A stretch of 64,000 nt of DNA from Liolophura sinensis (GCF_032854445.1 NC_088299.1:18221608-18285607); one strand, 5' to 3'. Counted from the first letter of the stretch, positions 36,537 to 48,350 are shown. The notes: generated by a model from the letters alone, not told the origin. Made by a program: numbers and translations.

Positions 36537-38997
36537 CCTCCCGTTGCAGGTGTCCTGCGTGAGGTGTATTTCGTGATGATAGAGTTAGGCAGCACTTAGA
36601 ACTTGGCGGCATGATCACTATCCTGGCTATAAAAGCTACACCGCCAGGATGAGAATAGAATCACCCACATAGTGACAAAGGTTTATTTGTGGCTATTTGA
36701 GAAGTTGTTTATGATATTGTTAAATAACTGCCCATGTTAGTTTTGCTTAATTAGTCTGGTAAGGCAAACAAATGCTAAAACTTTTCATATCGCATGCGTA
36801 ATGAGAAAAATTGTAATACTGTGATGTATAAAAGTCAATTTGGGATATTACTACGTAGTTAGGTAAGTACATACACTGAAAATACACGCTGCCTTAAGTA
36901 AAATACCAACTGGTGGTTTCATACCGAGCGTCTGTTATTCTTGACGTGCATAAACAATTCTTTTATAACCAGTCTAAAACTTTGTCGGGACGTTTGAAGT
37001 TTATAGAACACCTGAAATACCGAGCAGTTTTGTTAAGCGATGTGATTTGCGGATCTCTGTAGATTGAATAATTCTGTCAATTGCTGGGAGGGAAGACGAG
37101 CACACTAACCAAAGTCAGTCTTCTCTTTATATCTGACACGAAGCTTTGTCATAAAAACGTATTTTTTTTAAAAGCATGGAATGTTATGGAACAATGCCAC
37201 ATTGCTGCAATGACAGGGCCGAGTCAGTTTGTAAACGAGGTCCACTTTTTCCACACTCAGAAATATATTCTGATTTCTTGTTAAATGATATTTAATTTAA
37301 AATATATATAAATAATTAAAAAAATATATTAAATGCTCTACATCCCGTGTCTATTCTTTACTGTTTAGAAAACAGATAAGAAAGTTGTGAGGACGGTGTT
37401 ACAGCCTTACAGCCTCCATTACTCGTATTATCAATACCTGTGTATTAACCCACGATAGCACAGCCAGGGATGGGTTAACCCACGGTAGCACAGCCAGAAA
37501 TGGGTTAAGCCATGACAGCACAGCCACTGATGGGTTAACCCACGACAGCACAGCCAGAGATGGGTTAACCCACGATAATACAGCTAGGGATGGATTAAGC
37601 CACGACAGCACAGCCAGGGATGGGTTAAGCCACGATAGCACAACCAGGAATGGGTTAACCCACACTACCACAGCCAGGAATAGGTTAACCCACGATAGCA
37701 CAGCCAGGGATAGGTTAACCTATGATACCACAGCCAGGGATGGGTTAACCCACACCACAGTCAGGGTTGGTTTACCCAACATTAGCACTGCCAGGGGTGG
37801 GTTAACCCACGATACCACATCCAGGTATAGGTTAATCCACAATACCACAGCCAGGGATGGGTTAACCCAGGACAGAACAGCCCGGGATGGGTTAACCCAC
37901 GATAACACAGCCAGGGGTAGGTTAACCTACGATAGCATAGCTAGGAATGGGTTGATTCACGATAGCGCAGCAAGGGATGGAGGAGTCAAATATTGAATAC
38001 CAGCGTTAACATGAGCAATACTAATGCGTTAAGACACCCTTGTTTAAATTTTGAACAAGGTCAAATTATGACTTCGTACACTATTGTTCCAGTTATCACA
38101 CAATAACAGGCAAGTTCATGGATTAAGCACCAAGATATGTTTGATGGCATTTGGGATTAAGATAGGCTTCATCTTAATCCAAGATGACATTTAACACTTT
38201 TTGAATACCCCAGCATAAATACAAACTCATCCCCCTGGTATCGTTAACTTTAATCTCAATATGACCACTCTTGGCACAGTATAAAAATACAGTAAGACGA
38301 TGACCAAGGACAGGTGGTACTCTTATTACGATAGGGAACTTGTACGTCGAATCCGACATTTTACTGTTTCACATATACATGTACAAGATAAACAGTACCG
38401 TTATCCATGGCTTCAATACAGAGATAATAAATCTTGATTTTTTAGTTTCACCTCGATGAACAATATCTAATTATATTCTTACTTAATTTACAGAAATACC
38501 AATAAATAAAATTTCACTATTTGGTAGTCATTTCCACATATACCTGAGAATCAAACAAGCGGATTGTCTATTTAACAATGTAAGTTGAAACACATGTCGT
38601 GGTGTCCGTTTTTTTCCACAGGAATATTCAGACAAGGAAATAAATGTACAACAATTAGAAACTTTTTGTAAACTGTATGTAAACTTTTATTTCATTTTTG
38701 TACACATCCGCTGGAATGAAAAATCGACAAAAAGAGGCCAGATTTACACTTAGGTGATATAAACTCAGCTATCGTCTGAGCATTTACCAAGGACTCTTAG
38801 TCACGTACTAAAGTCTACTCGAGTCACATCAACCCCGCAATGTGACCCCTGTAAGGGGCACAAACCCACTAACCCAGTTAGAATGAAGTCAATAAAGGTG
38901 ACTCGACAAGGATATAGAGACAAAATCGATCAAAGAAAAAAAAAAAGAAAAAAAAAAAAATACCTACATGATCTAAACGTACAGCTGCCGTTATATC
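36537..38997. other. 3' flank of the NACHT-WD gene
   Basis: Contains the possible alternative terminal exon (37376-37458), the 30-bp palindromic array and AT-rich unique DNA. AATAAA-type signals occur near 38403 and 38497-38515, but none can be tied to a transcript end by sequence alone. Confidence 0.4.
37440..37985. repeat. 30-bp minisatellite with palindromic core TGGGTTAACCCA
   Basis: About 18 units of roughly 30 bp each contain GGGATGGGTTAACCCACGAT followed by AGCACAGCCA. The core TGGGTTAACCCA is a perfect 12-bp palindrome and is well kept, while the flanks vary. Confidence 0.9.
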
Positions 38998-39378
38998 TTA
39001 CAGGCTTTTCCCCAAAACTATTAGCTTTAAACAGGACAAATCCTGGAACCAGTCAGCAAAACTAGAAGACTCCATGTCCATGCATGTTTCATAGCTTTTC
39101 CTATCGAACAAACGCCAGATGATGGAGTATGGGTCAGTCGGGTTTCCAGTAAATTTTTGAATGCTTGGTTCACAAAAAGAATCCAAAGTTATTTCTGAGA
39201 AATCCGCACAGAAATAAGCATTCAAACTGTGATAAATTTGTCTAAACACTTGTTGTGTGTTCTCGATTTCAATCACAGGCCGTTTAAACCACATTAAGCA
39301 TAAGTCAAATCTGGTACTGAGCTCTTGATTTGCGATCAAATTTAAAACTTCTTTATAACGCTTATCCTTTGTTTTCAT
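38998..39378 (-). CDS. Orphan ORF, 126 aa, unknown function
   Basis: A non-repetitive minus-strand ORF encodes a well-mixed protein (Cys, Trp, Phe and acidic residues) with segments such as FDLCLMWFKRPVIEIE and NPTDPYSIIWRLFDRKSYET. No known domain, signal peptide or membrane segment is evident. The frame stays open 24 nt upstream of the ATG to a TAG at a weak acceptor-like GGTTAG, so it could be a terminal exon of a longer gene. The ATG context is weak. The region overlaps no repeat family, which makes it the best candidate gene between 36.6 and 44.1 kb. Function unknown. Confidence 0.4.
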   Translation of the reverse strand: MKTKDKRYKEVLNLIANQELSTRFDLCLMWFKRPVIEIENTQQVFRQIYHSLNAYFCADFSEITLDSFCEPSIQKFTGNPTDPYSIIWRLFDRKSYETCMDMESSSFADWFQDLSCLKLIVLGKSL

Positions 39379-40137
39379 GTATAAGCTCAGACATTGTGAT
39401 AGCTAACCCTGAACGTAACCTTTAAGTCTGAACATAGCCTTTAGGTTTATGTTCACATTGTTAACTTCTAGTCTAAACCTGAGCGTTAAAATCATACCTC
39501 AAAGTCTGACTTATTAGTCTAGTGAAATCTGTCTAGCTTGTGAACTCCGTCAGAGGTAGGCCTACATGTAGGCCTATCTCTACACTTTGCACCAAGTAAT
39601 GTGTTCTGCACAATATTGCCTTTTTATTTTTCTGACATTTTACAACGTGCTGAACATATTTCCCTTGTATAACGGTGATCAGGTTTATGGGTTGTAGAAA
39701 CCAGACACATCCCCCGGTGGCAAACCATCGCACCTTTAGTGTAAGTGACAAATCTCTTCAGGGACTAAATAGCTGCCAATCCAGCAATAAGTGAACTCGA
39801 AGTGAATGCGGCATAATAATGCTCTATAGTGGTCTTACCCGAGACTGACGATCACTCCGCACAGCAGGTTCCTCGATGTAGGACACTTACGGTAATATAA
39901 AGATAAGGCCTCTGAGTCATATTAGCGGTATCGTGGTAGATGAACCAACGAAATTCTAGTATCGAAGGCCTGTAACAGGAAGATGGGGCGCTACGTACAA
40001 ACGGTCCAACAGGTACAGTGTGCAAGCCAGCCAATTATAATCTGTCCTGAAAAGGAGAGAGTACAACGTACACATCGACCTGCTTCCAGAGTTCGGTGTT
40101 AATCCATCGGAAGAAAAAAAATCAAAGCAAAAAGATT
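39379..40137. other. Intergenic, no supported feature
   Basis: Unique-looking DNA with only short chance ORFs. Confidence 0.4.
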
Positions 40138-40213
40138 CCTAGCATAATACTGACCGCCGTCGTGTAAGTGAAATATTCTTGAGCACGGAATAAAACACCA
40201 AATAAATAAATCA
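40138..40213 (+). mobile_element. SINE family A tail
   Basis: AGCATAATACTGACCGCCGT and TATTCTTGAGCACGGAATAA plus an AAATAAATAAAT tail. Confidence 0.75.
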
Positions 40214-40334
40214 AAAGACGCATGTACATAAAACAAGGCAAGAGTATGATTTCTTCTTCGCGAGTGTCATCCACAAAACAAAGCTGCTTCCACTATAACC
40301 GTGTGGTAGTCCTACTGACAGCGCAGCTTTTTGT

Positions 40335-40600
40335 GTTACTCTTGACCAGTGGCGTCTAATAAATTGCTATTATCATAACTGCATTTCTGACCAAATTTGG
40401 CTTAAGCCGTGATGCTCGGGGCGGAGTGTAATTTCATAATATTTAAGCATTTACATGAACATTTAAAATTAAACCGAGGTAAACTGACAAGCAGCCGTAT
40501 TTCACCGGTCACGTCACGGATTGACCATTTGCCAGCTATCACTGTCGTCGCTACTCTGATTTTACTTTTCATGCTGCAAGTCTTTTATTAAATGGTACAG
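40335..40600 (+). repeat. Unclassified dispersed repeat C, copy 4
   Basis: ACCAGTGGCGTCTAATAAAT, TTGGCTTAAGCCGTGATGCT, AAACTGACAAGCAGCCGTAT and CACTGTCGTCGCTACTCTGA follow the family order. Confidence 0.65.
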
Positions 40601-40692
40601 GTATATATAGCATCCACAACGGTGTGTCTGCATGTACACGCTAACAGATATACACCGATGATGAGTTTCCACCAGTCGTTTGCTGTTGATCT

Positions 40693-40944
40693 GGATTTTT
40701 GACCTTGTGTTTCACGCCGTACTCAAAAATACTTCACTTATACGACGGCGGTCAGCATTGTGGGGGGAGGAAATCTGGAGGGAACCCACGGCCAACCGCA
40801 GGTTGCTGTCAGACCTTCCCACGTACGACCGGAGAAGAAGCCAGCATGAGCTGCATTTGAACTCACAGCGACCCCATTGGTGAGAGGCTTCTGGGTCATT
40901 ACGCTACGCTAGCGCGCTAACCAACTGAGCCACAGAGGCCCCTG
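40693..40944 (-). mobile_element. SINE family A, full length
   Basis: On the minus strand it reads from GGGGCCTCTGTGGCTCAGTT through GAGTTCAAATGCAGCTC to the GGCGTGAAACACAAG tail end. Confidence 0.85.
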
Positions 40945-41883
40945 TTTATCTGGAAGCCCTGGACAAACCACTGCGGGTTTACTTGGCGAGCGATCAGGTT
41001 TTCATAGAAGCCATTTAATGTATTCCATAGCCTCTTATACATCACAATTACCGTATCAATTCGGTACAGAATACCACGTCTCTCCGTGGTGTATGGCCAC
41101 GTATGACAGAGTAGTATAGAAAATTCATGGTCTTCGTTCTTTACTAATTCCAACACAAACCTCCGAATTAGCTATAAAGCTACAGCGACACCAACGCTCT
41201 CGACCACAGAGCCGGTTAACATATAAACATCCACGGTGAAACGGAATAATACTCGTGAGCATCTCAATTTAGAGCTTCCCATTCTTTCTTCATTTATTTC
41301 CTTTATTTTGCAAGAATGGCCTCAGCCGAAAAAAAAAAATACTAGGTCAAAAATTGACTCAGTCCGTCTTAACAAAGTATGTCATTGCGATCTGTAGGAT
41401 ATATGCGTGTCGGGTAAGTATTTATATACACAACTTGTTCCCCAATATCACGGGACGACACAGTAACGTACTCGTGACTCTGACATAGACCAGAAAGCAA
41501 ACATGAGGTCATGAGGGAGATGCCCGACTCTCAGGTCACCTCAAACCCTGCCAGTCAGGACCGGAATGTCAGTACCACTAGGGTCACTTCAAACCATTCA
41601 TTCCATAAGTCATCACTTCACTAAGATATTGTCGTGAGGCTAAAAAATATTCTGTGGAGAAAACTGAAATGCAAAACGTGACAAAAATAACTTTCTTAAC
41701 AAAAATCACAATGAATTTAATACTCCCTGATTTGGCTGACTCAGTACACATATTTTGCTACAGACACTATATGGATTGTAACTGATAAATGTTCACAGAC
41801 TCCTCCATCCGTACACAGTACAACTGTCCTGTTGTAATTTTTGTCAGGCCAAAAAAAAATAAAATAAAATATGCCTAGCAACG

Positions 41884-42056
41884 TTTATTTATTTATTTAT
41901 TTGATTTGAGATTTATGCCGTACTCAAGAATATTTCACTTATAAATACGACGGCAGCCAGCATTATGGTGGGAGGAAACCGGGCAGAGCCTGGAAACCCT
42001 CGACCATCAGCATGTTGCTGCCAGACCTTGCCACCTACGGCCAGAGAGGATCTAGC
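41884..42056 (-). mobile_element. SINE family A, head missing
   Basis: (TTTA)n tail complement, GGCAGCCAGCATTATGGTGG and GGTTTCC-type block. It stops within the GCTAGATCCTCTCTGGCCGT part. Confidence 0.85.
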
Positions 42057-43503
42057 AATGTTCAGATAAACTTCCCTGATTTACAATCAAATTATACATA
42101 GCAGTGTCCAATGTAAAATTGTTTTAACATAAAGGGAATGTTTGAACACCCAGATATAACAGAGCTTAAACTGCCTTCATACTATAAAAATCCTTTGGTA
42201 CATTTTATGGCATGGTTTAATTTCACCACCAAAATGCATCTTGAATGTATTATGGTTGTGGAAGTAAAACATGCACTGCACACCAAGGTTGTGAAAATAA
42301 AACATCACAAAGGAGAACATTTGATGCTGCTCATATCACCTGTACACCAACAAGACTCAAATTTTCCAAAGAAGACCCTCCCCCATCCTTTTTTTCCCCC
42401 ACCTAAAAGATTTTCATTCCAAATTTACGTGACAAACAAAAATGAGAAAACAGGCCTTCTTAATATAAATGTTTGTCTCTTTGACATTGTGATATCACAG
42501 ACTTGCATCAGATCATTCACTGGAATCAATTCAGTAAAAATAATAATAGTGTTATGTACACAATATCTACAATCATGTGGTAAATAAAACAACAAAACTC
42601 AGACCATCAGTCTGGATATACAACAGTAAGTATGGACATTCACCTACCAGTAAAATGGTTATCAAAGCGATTTTCTTTTTGCTGAAGTTGCTTTGGCATT
42701 TCAAAGTGCTAGCATCTTCACCAATACAGTGTCATGGTGCAACCCAATCTAATCAAGTAACTGATTCACTCTACAGTAAAATACTCTTACCCCAATTCCT
42801 CAAAAACTTTCAGTGCAATTTATGCACATTTTCAATTTGATTTTGGTTGGGTTGGCAAATTTCAGGGGTTCACAAAAAGCATAATTTGTCTACATTGAAT
42901 AATGCTTTCAGAATAAACACCTTGCAAATCTGTGAAAATGTTGAGGAACTGCAGTAATTCATGGGACAGTTCTCTGCATAATGCTGTTTGCTTTGTACAA
43001 TTATATGATTATCGCACATATTAAGACAATACTACAGATATATGTACACAAATCCCACAGGCTACCTGGACACATCTGTCTCCAGCTACAGAATGAAAAT
43101 AAACAGTGCCCTGTTAAATATATACATCATATGCACATATATACTGTAGTTATCTTCCACACCAACACTCAACCAGTACTTCCATCACTAAACAAATAAC
43201 ATCAATATTCAGACTTCCTAAATACATGAATATTTAGCACACGGAGGAAAAGAAAACAAATAAATACAGCCGTATAAATCAAAATGACCCAGCACAGTCA
43301 AACAAACTACTGACTGTCATGATCCTGTTCATATACATATACATGTATACCTTTATATGCGAGAAAATACCTCGGACTGACTTCTCTTGGACATAGGTGT
43401 GTGTAACAATTTATTTTTTTAATGTAATACAAATGTACTTCTTAATCACATTAGCTTATGCACATGTGTAAAGTATGTATATATGTTACATGTGTAAACA
43501 TAC

Positions 43504-43544
<41 letters not shown>

Positions 43545-43680
43545 AATTACTTGAAGCTGTAAATGACTTGTAACACAGTTTATAATTCATATCACCTCAG
43601 TATCTGATTTTTTTCTCATTCCTCCACACACATATAGGTAAGCTATCTACATGACCTACTGAATAAATAAAAATGCCCCA
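42057..43680. other. AT-rich flank downstream of the F-box gene
   Basis: Possibly a long 3' UTR of the minus-strand F-box gene. The plus-strand ORF at 42138-42587 has no recognisable domain. A (TA)n run lies at about 43505-43543. Confidence 0.4.
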
Positions 43681-43699
43681 AATTTGTTAACAGACTGCA

Positions 43700-44155
43700 T
43701 CTTAGTTCAGTTACACGGCTCCTCCCATGGTTACAAAGCTCCTCCCATGATTACAAAGCTCCTCCCACGATTACAAAGTTCCTCCCAGTTATATAGCTCC
43801 TCCCATGATTACAAAGCTCCTCGCACAGTTACATGGATTCTTCCATGGTTATTAAACTTCTCCCACACTCACATGGCTCCTTCTGTGGTCATAAAACTCC
43901 ATCCCCCTAACCCCACCTACAGTAACATAGCTCCCTCCATGGTCAAAAGCTCCTCCCACAGTTACAAAGCTCCTCCCATGATTACAAAGCTCCTCACACA
44001 GTTACATGGATTCTTCCATGGTTATTAAACTTCTCCCACACTCACAAGGCTCCTTCTGTGGTCATAAAACTCCATCTCCCCAACCCCATCTACAGTAACA
44101 TAGCTCCCTCCATGGTCAAAAGCTCCTCCCACAGTTACAAGGCTCCTCCCACAAG
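43700..44155. repeat. About 20-bp minisatellite overlapping the F-box gene stop
   Basis: The plus-strand unit is near AGCTCCTCCCATGATTACAA, inside a larger tandem duplication of about 174 bp (compare 43805 and 43979). On the minus strand the unit reads GGGAGGAGCTTTGTAACTGT, and the outermost copy encodes the last residues and TAA of the F-box protein. Confidence 0.85.
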
Positions 44156-47100
44156 CCGTTTCTGTACAGACTTGAGGTGTTTAGCGTGAGCCTCCAATCT
44201 CTCCACTCCTTCCAATGACATCCCACCACACAAGGATACGTCCAGAGTCTTCAGTCGGTCACAGTTCACTCTGAGCAGCTCCAGGGAGTGGTCAGTCAGT
44301 TTGTCACAGCTCGACACATTCAGAGACGTCAACCGGGTCATGTTCTCGGTCACTGCTTCCACACCTTTGTCTGTGACATTGTAACACTGGGCCAAAGCGA
44401 GCTCTTCCAGACTGGGGTTGTTCTTGGCGATGGATTTGAGGCTCTCGTCTGTCAGGCTGTGGATCATGCTGAGGTGGAGAGACTTCAGCTCTTTGAACCG
44501 TATGGCGTTGATGATGCTGATATCAGTCAGCTTGGAGCAGGAGGACAAGTCTAAGGTTGTCAAACCTGAGATGTTGTTCAGGCTGTAGATATTCTTGTTG
44601 TTCTTCTTCAGGCTTTCCAGCTCCTCCACAGTGAGCTTCTGGCCGACCTGGCCGATGTACTGAGCGCGGAACATCGTGTTGATGTTGTGTTTCCGTGTAC
44701 AGCGACACTTGCCGTTTTCCCCATGCTGAGAGTGGTTGACAGTGTTGTCATCCCTGATGACACCCAGCAGGCCTAAATCTGTTACCTCTTTACACCAAGC
44801 CAGCCTCAGGTACCTCAAGTACTTCAGGTTTTTGGCGATGGCCTGGACACTGATATCTGTAATGGCAAAGCAGGATCCGAGATCCAGATGCTGCAGTGCT
44901 GGCAGACTCTTGCACAGACCCAGGACAACATCATTGTCCATTGAGGTGCAGCAGTTCAGGTTGAGGTGGGTCAACTGGGCACGACTAGAGGTGCAGAGCC
45001 CAGGATTGAAGGCTTTAGGTAACAGCTGATAACACTCAGACAGATCCAAGTTGGTCAGCGACGGTAGCAGGTGCAGTCGGCTTACAGACGTGTCCGTGAT
45101 TTGTCTGCACTTTGTTAACTTCAGTCTCACCAGCTGACTTAGGTTCTCCTGTATGGCGCATACTGCAGCATCTGTAATGTCAGCACAGCAGCTTAGGTCC
45201 AGTGACTGGACGCTTTTCTGCAGGTCACACATAGCCATGACGCCTTTCGTACTGATGTCCTTGCAGCCGACCAAAATCATCTCCTCCAGCTGCAAGCCTT
45301 CCACTTTGAAAATTTCAATGAGGGAATGATTTATAAGAGCTGTTCGGCTAAAATTCAAGGAAGTGATCTGCGAGCTGTTATCCCTGAGAAACTGCAAAAT
45401 ATTCCTGAATGAGAAGACGCTTTTGCTAGCTAGGATCTCTGTGCCTTGAGGATAGTATGCGTTTGAATTAAAGGTGATTATAGCAGAAGCCAGAGATAGT
45501 TTTTGAACTTTAGGGCACACAGAGGTAATCCTGTTAAATGTGGCATCAGAGAGGAAACGAATGGAGGCCAAATTTAACTCCTTCACATTTTTCAGAGCTT
45601 TCTTCAGAGCCACAATATCTGATTCCCTTTCTAAGATCTTGCCACTCATGAACAAACAATTGCAAGAGCTCAAATCTAAACTGACCAGGCTGAAGCAGTG
45701 AGAAGCAAATGACACAAAACTGCTTTCTGTAATATCCACGCCTTTCAATGACAAACTGGTCAGGTTTTCACACAGGTGTTCGCAGGACTTCAAGATAATT
45801 GATGACGGATTCATTGACGCATCAATCTGACTGAGAACAAGATTGGGACTTTTCCGTCGAGAAAGACCAGATAAACCTCTTTCCTCAGTGGATGAGGTGA
45901 AAAACGTGATGACCATGTCCCGTTGCAGAACCGGAGCCAGAGATGCTTCATACCAAAGTTTGTTCACCAGGCAGGCTTCTTTTCGATCAGACACACTGAG
46001 GAACCTCATTATGTACGAGATAACCTGCAATAACACAACAACAGTTAAAGCTTCCCAACTGTACCTCATTCTCATAATGCATTCAGTAACTCATTCTCAT
46101 CACTTCGGTGGCCTAATGGTTAGAGCATCAAACCCGATTTTGGGAGACCCACGATCAAACCTGGGTTGGTTCATACCAAAGACTTTAAAAATGGTACTGT
46201 ACTTCTTGCTGACTCTCTTGACGCTCACTTGAGGGCCACATGTCAGAATAATGTGATTGGGAGGAGTGTCATGCCTGGTGTCTTCGCCATGATATTTCAG
46301 TGGCGGCAGCATTTTGGCAGCATGGACTTGTCCTGCCATAAGAAGACACCTATAATGACTCCTTGTTGTCATAAGACTGAAAAGTTGTTAAGTACCATGT
46401 AAAACCCAAGCATGCATACATACATAACCCAATAAATAATTCTCATGCTGACCCCTGACTGGAGTTGGTACACCACAGATAATAGATTGGTAGATCCAAA
46501 TGTCACTTAAATAGCGGTCTTAAGTACAGGGTGGTAGTAATCTAGATAGTTATAGGGATTACACTTCCTGTACATACCACAGATACTAATGGTGAAAACT
46601 GCCCTGTATTGAGAATCTGGGATATATCCTGAAAGTGTAATCACTGAGATTAACAATAATTCTCTTACCACATAATACTTCACTTGTTTATTTCACAACT
46701 ATATACATAATTAACAAATCTAATATAGTTAGTTTAGCATATTGTTGTAATTAATATTGGTATATATAACTGTGACAATTAATGTTAACAGATATAAATA
46801 CTCTATAGTATAATAAACAGTCAGTATACTGGTAACTGCAGGAGGACATCAGTCATCTTTAGTAACTTAATATATCATCAATACTGAACAGGGGCCTCCG
46901 TGGCTCAGTCGGTTAAAGCGCTAGCGCAGCGTAATGACCCAGGAGTCTCTCACCAATGCGGTCGCTGTGAGTTCAAGTCCAGCTCATGCTGGCTTCCTCT
47001 CCGGCCGTACGTGAGAAGGTCTGCCAGCAACCTGCGGATGGTCGTGGGTTTCCTTCGGGCTCTGCCCGGTTTCCACCCACCATAATGCTGGCCGCCGTCG

Positions 47101-48350
47101 TATAAGTGAAATATTCTTGAGTACGGCGTAAAACACCAATCAAAAAAAAAAAAAAAAATCAATACTGAACAGCTAAAAAAAGCTGGATATGTATACAATT
47201 AATGGAAGACTCAAGGACGAACTACACAAAAGTCCAAATCACAGAAGAATACATCATTTTCTTTGGACACACTGCAGTGCTTGTGTACTTCATGTGTGCG
47301 TTGTGTGCACACATGTACACTGATAATACTTATTTATCTATTTGATTAGTGTTTGACACCGTACTTGAGAATATTTCACAACGCAACCGCATTGGTGAGA
47401 GGCTCTTGGATCATTATGCTGCGCTAGCATGCTAATCAGCTGAGCCACGGAGGCCACCCTACACTGATAATAGTGATGTATTAAGGGAAAGAATAAAAGA
47501 CAACAGCCTTGGACCTTTCATTACAGGTGAAAAGGAGTTTTATGAGCTCCACGATGGGAAGTTTTGAGCACACATTCTTCTGTCGCCAAGGTGAAAAAAA
47601 GTCCTACTTTCACATGAGGATCTTCAAAAATGTCAGGCAACTTCTGTTGACCTTAATTTACTGATCACCTGTCTTGCTGTGTTTGAGGCACAAATGACAC
47701 ACCTTTCCTTCAGAAACATATTAAGTTCATAAACACTCAGTTCTTCAATTTTCTACACTGTTCCTTTAATCCAAATAACTTTTCAGGAAAATTTTAAGAT
47801 GCCCATATTATAGTGCAGACAAATCATACATTACAAGAGGACTTTTCTTCCCGTTTAGCGATGAAAGAGAACAAAATCAACACTCACCTACTGCACTATA
47901 CAAAGCATACTCCTTCTACCTATGAAATTTCCTTTTGATTTATTGACTGATTGTTACTCACTCAAAAATATTTCACTTAAACGGCGAAGTTCTGTGTCAT
48001 CTACAAAAAAACCACTGGCACGTGGCTTTTAACACGAACTGCTTCCGTTAATTCCCCGCTGAATTAATGGTCATGCTGAATTAATGGTCATGCTGCATGC
48101 ATGTTGATTCGGTGTCATATGAAGCCAATTCCAACCCTATATGACTATTCTGATACGAATACTTAAGGTATTGTGGCCTACACTACAGTTCGCATAACCA
48201 TAAGCTCTACATGTATTTAGATCTCTTCAAATATGGCAAATTCAAGCACTGAATCGATCCAGAGATTAGACTGACATTTTATGTCTTGACACAGAACACA
48301 CGCCAAGAAATACTTCGGTAACTTACCTCCATAGGCAGCTTAGATGCCAT
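44135..48350 (-). CDS. F-box/leucine-rich-repeat protein (2 exons, 637 aa)
   Basis: Exon 1 is 48350-48327 (MASKLPME) with the donor GAG|GTAAGT. Exon 2 is 46024-44135, after the acceptor GTTGTGTTATTGCAG. Together they read LPMEVISYIMRFLSVSDRKE, a typical F-box start. From about residue 92 to 616 there are AMN1/FBXL-type LRRs (LDLSCCADITDAAV, LDLGSCFAITDISVQAIA, LAQCYNVTDKGVEAV). A basic, non-LRR loop interrupts them at about 432-490. F-box proteins bind Skp1 in SCF ubiquitin ligases and the LRRs recruit substrates. Substrate is unknown. An FBXL9/LRRC29-type identity is possible but not shown. The C-terminal residues are encoded by a minisatellite unit. Confidence 0.9.
46105..46440 (+). mobile_element. 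SINE family B, full length
   Basis: GTGGCCTAATGGTTAGAGCA head, TTCATACCAAAGACTTTAAA, GTCAGAATAATGTGATTGGG and the terminal CATGCATACATACATAAC are present. A possible 8-bp target duplication ATTCTCAT occurs on both sides. Confidence 0.8.
46877..47172 (+). mobile_element. SINE family A, full length with perfect target-site duplication
   Basis: The element (about 46892-47157, 266 bp) has a tRNA-like head with A box TGGCTCAGTCGG and B-box-like GAGTTCAAGTCC. A body follows with GCTGGCTTCCTCTCCGGCCG and GGGCTCTGCCCGGTTTCC, then the end GAGTACGGCGTAAAACACCA with poly(A). The flanking 15-mer ATCAATACTGAACAG occurs at 46877-46891 and 47158-47172, proving retrotransposition and a fairly recent insertion. 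This is the type copy for the family here. Such elements borrow a LINE reverse transcriptase, and none is present in the window. Confidence 0.95.
47329..47459 (-). mobile_element. SINE family A, internally deleted
   Basis: The tail end and the tRNA-like head are joined directly (GAGAATATTTCACAACGCAA), missing the central 130 bp or so. Confidence 0.8.

Larger units (their letters stand above)
46025..48326 (-). other. Intron 1 of the F-box gene
   Basis: A 2.3-kb intron between an 8-codon first exon and a 630-codon second exon holds one family B SINE and two family A SINEs. No other exon is needed for the phase-0 join. Confidence 0.8.

Noticed and set aside
42138..42587. 149-codon plus-strand ORF
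   Set aside because: AT-rich composition, no domain, no splice or promoter context, and it lies opposite the probable 3' UTR of the F-box gene.
46891..46990. tRNA gene
   Set aside because: The A and B boxes belong to the tRNA-like head of a SINE. There is no acceptor-stem closure, and the same head recurs with a SINE body throughout the window.
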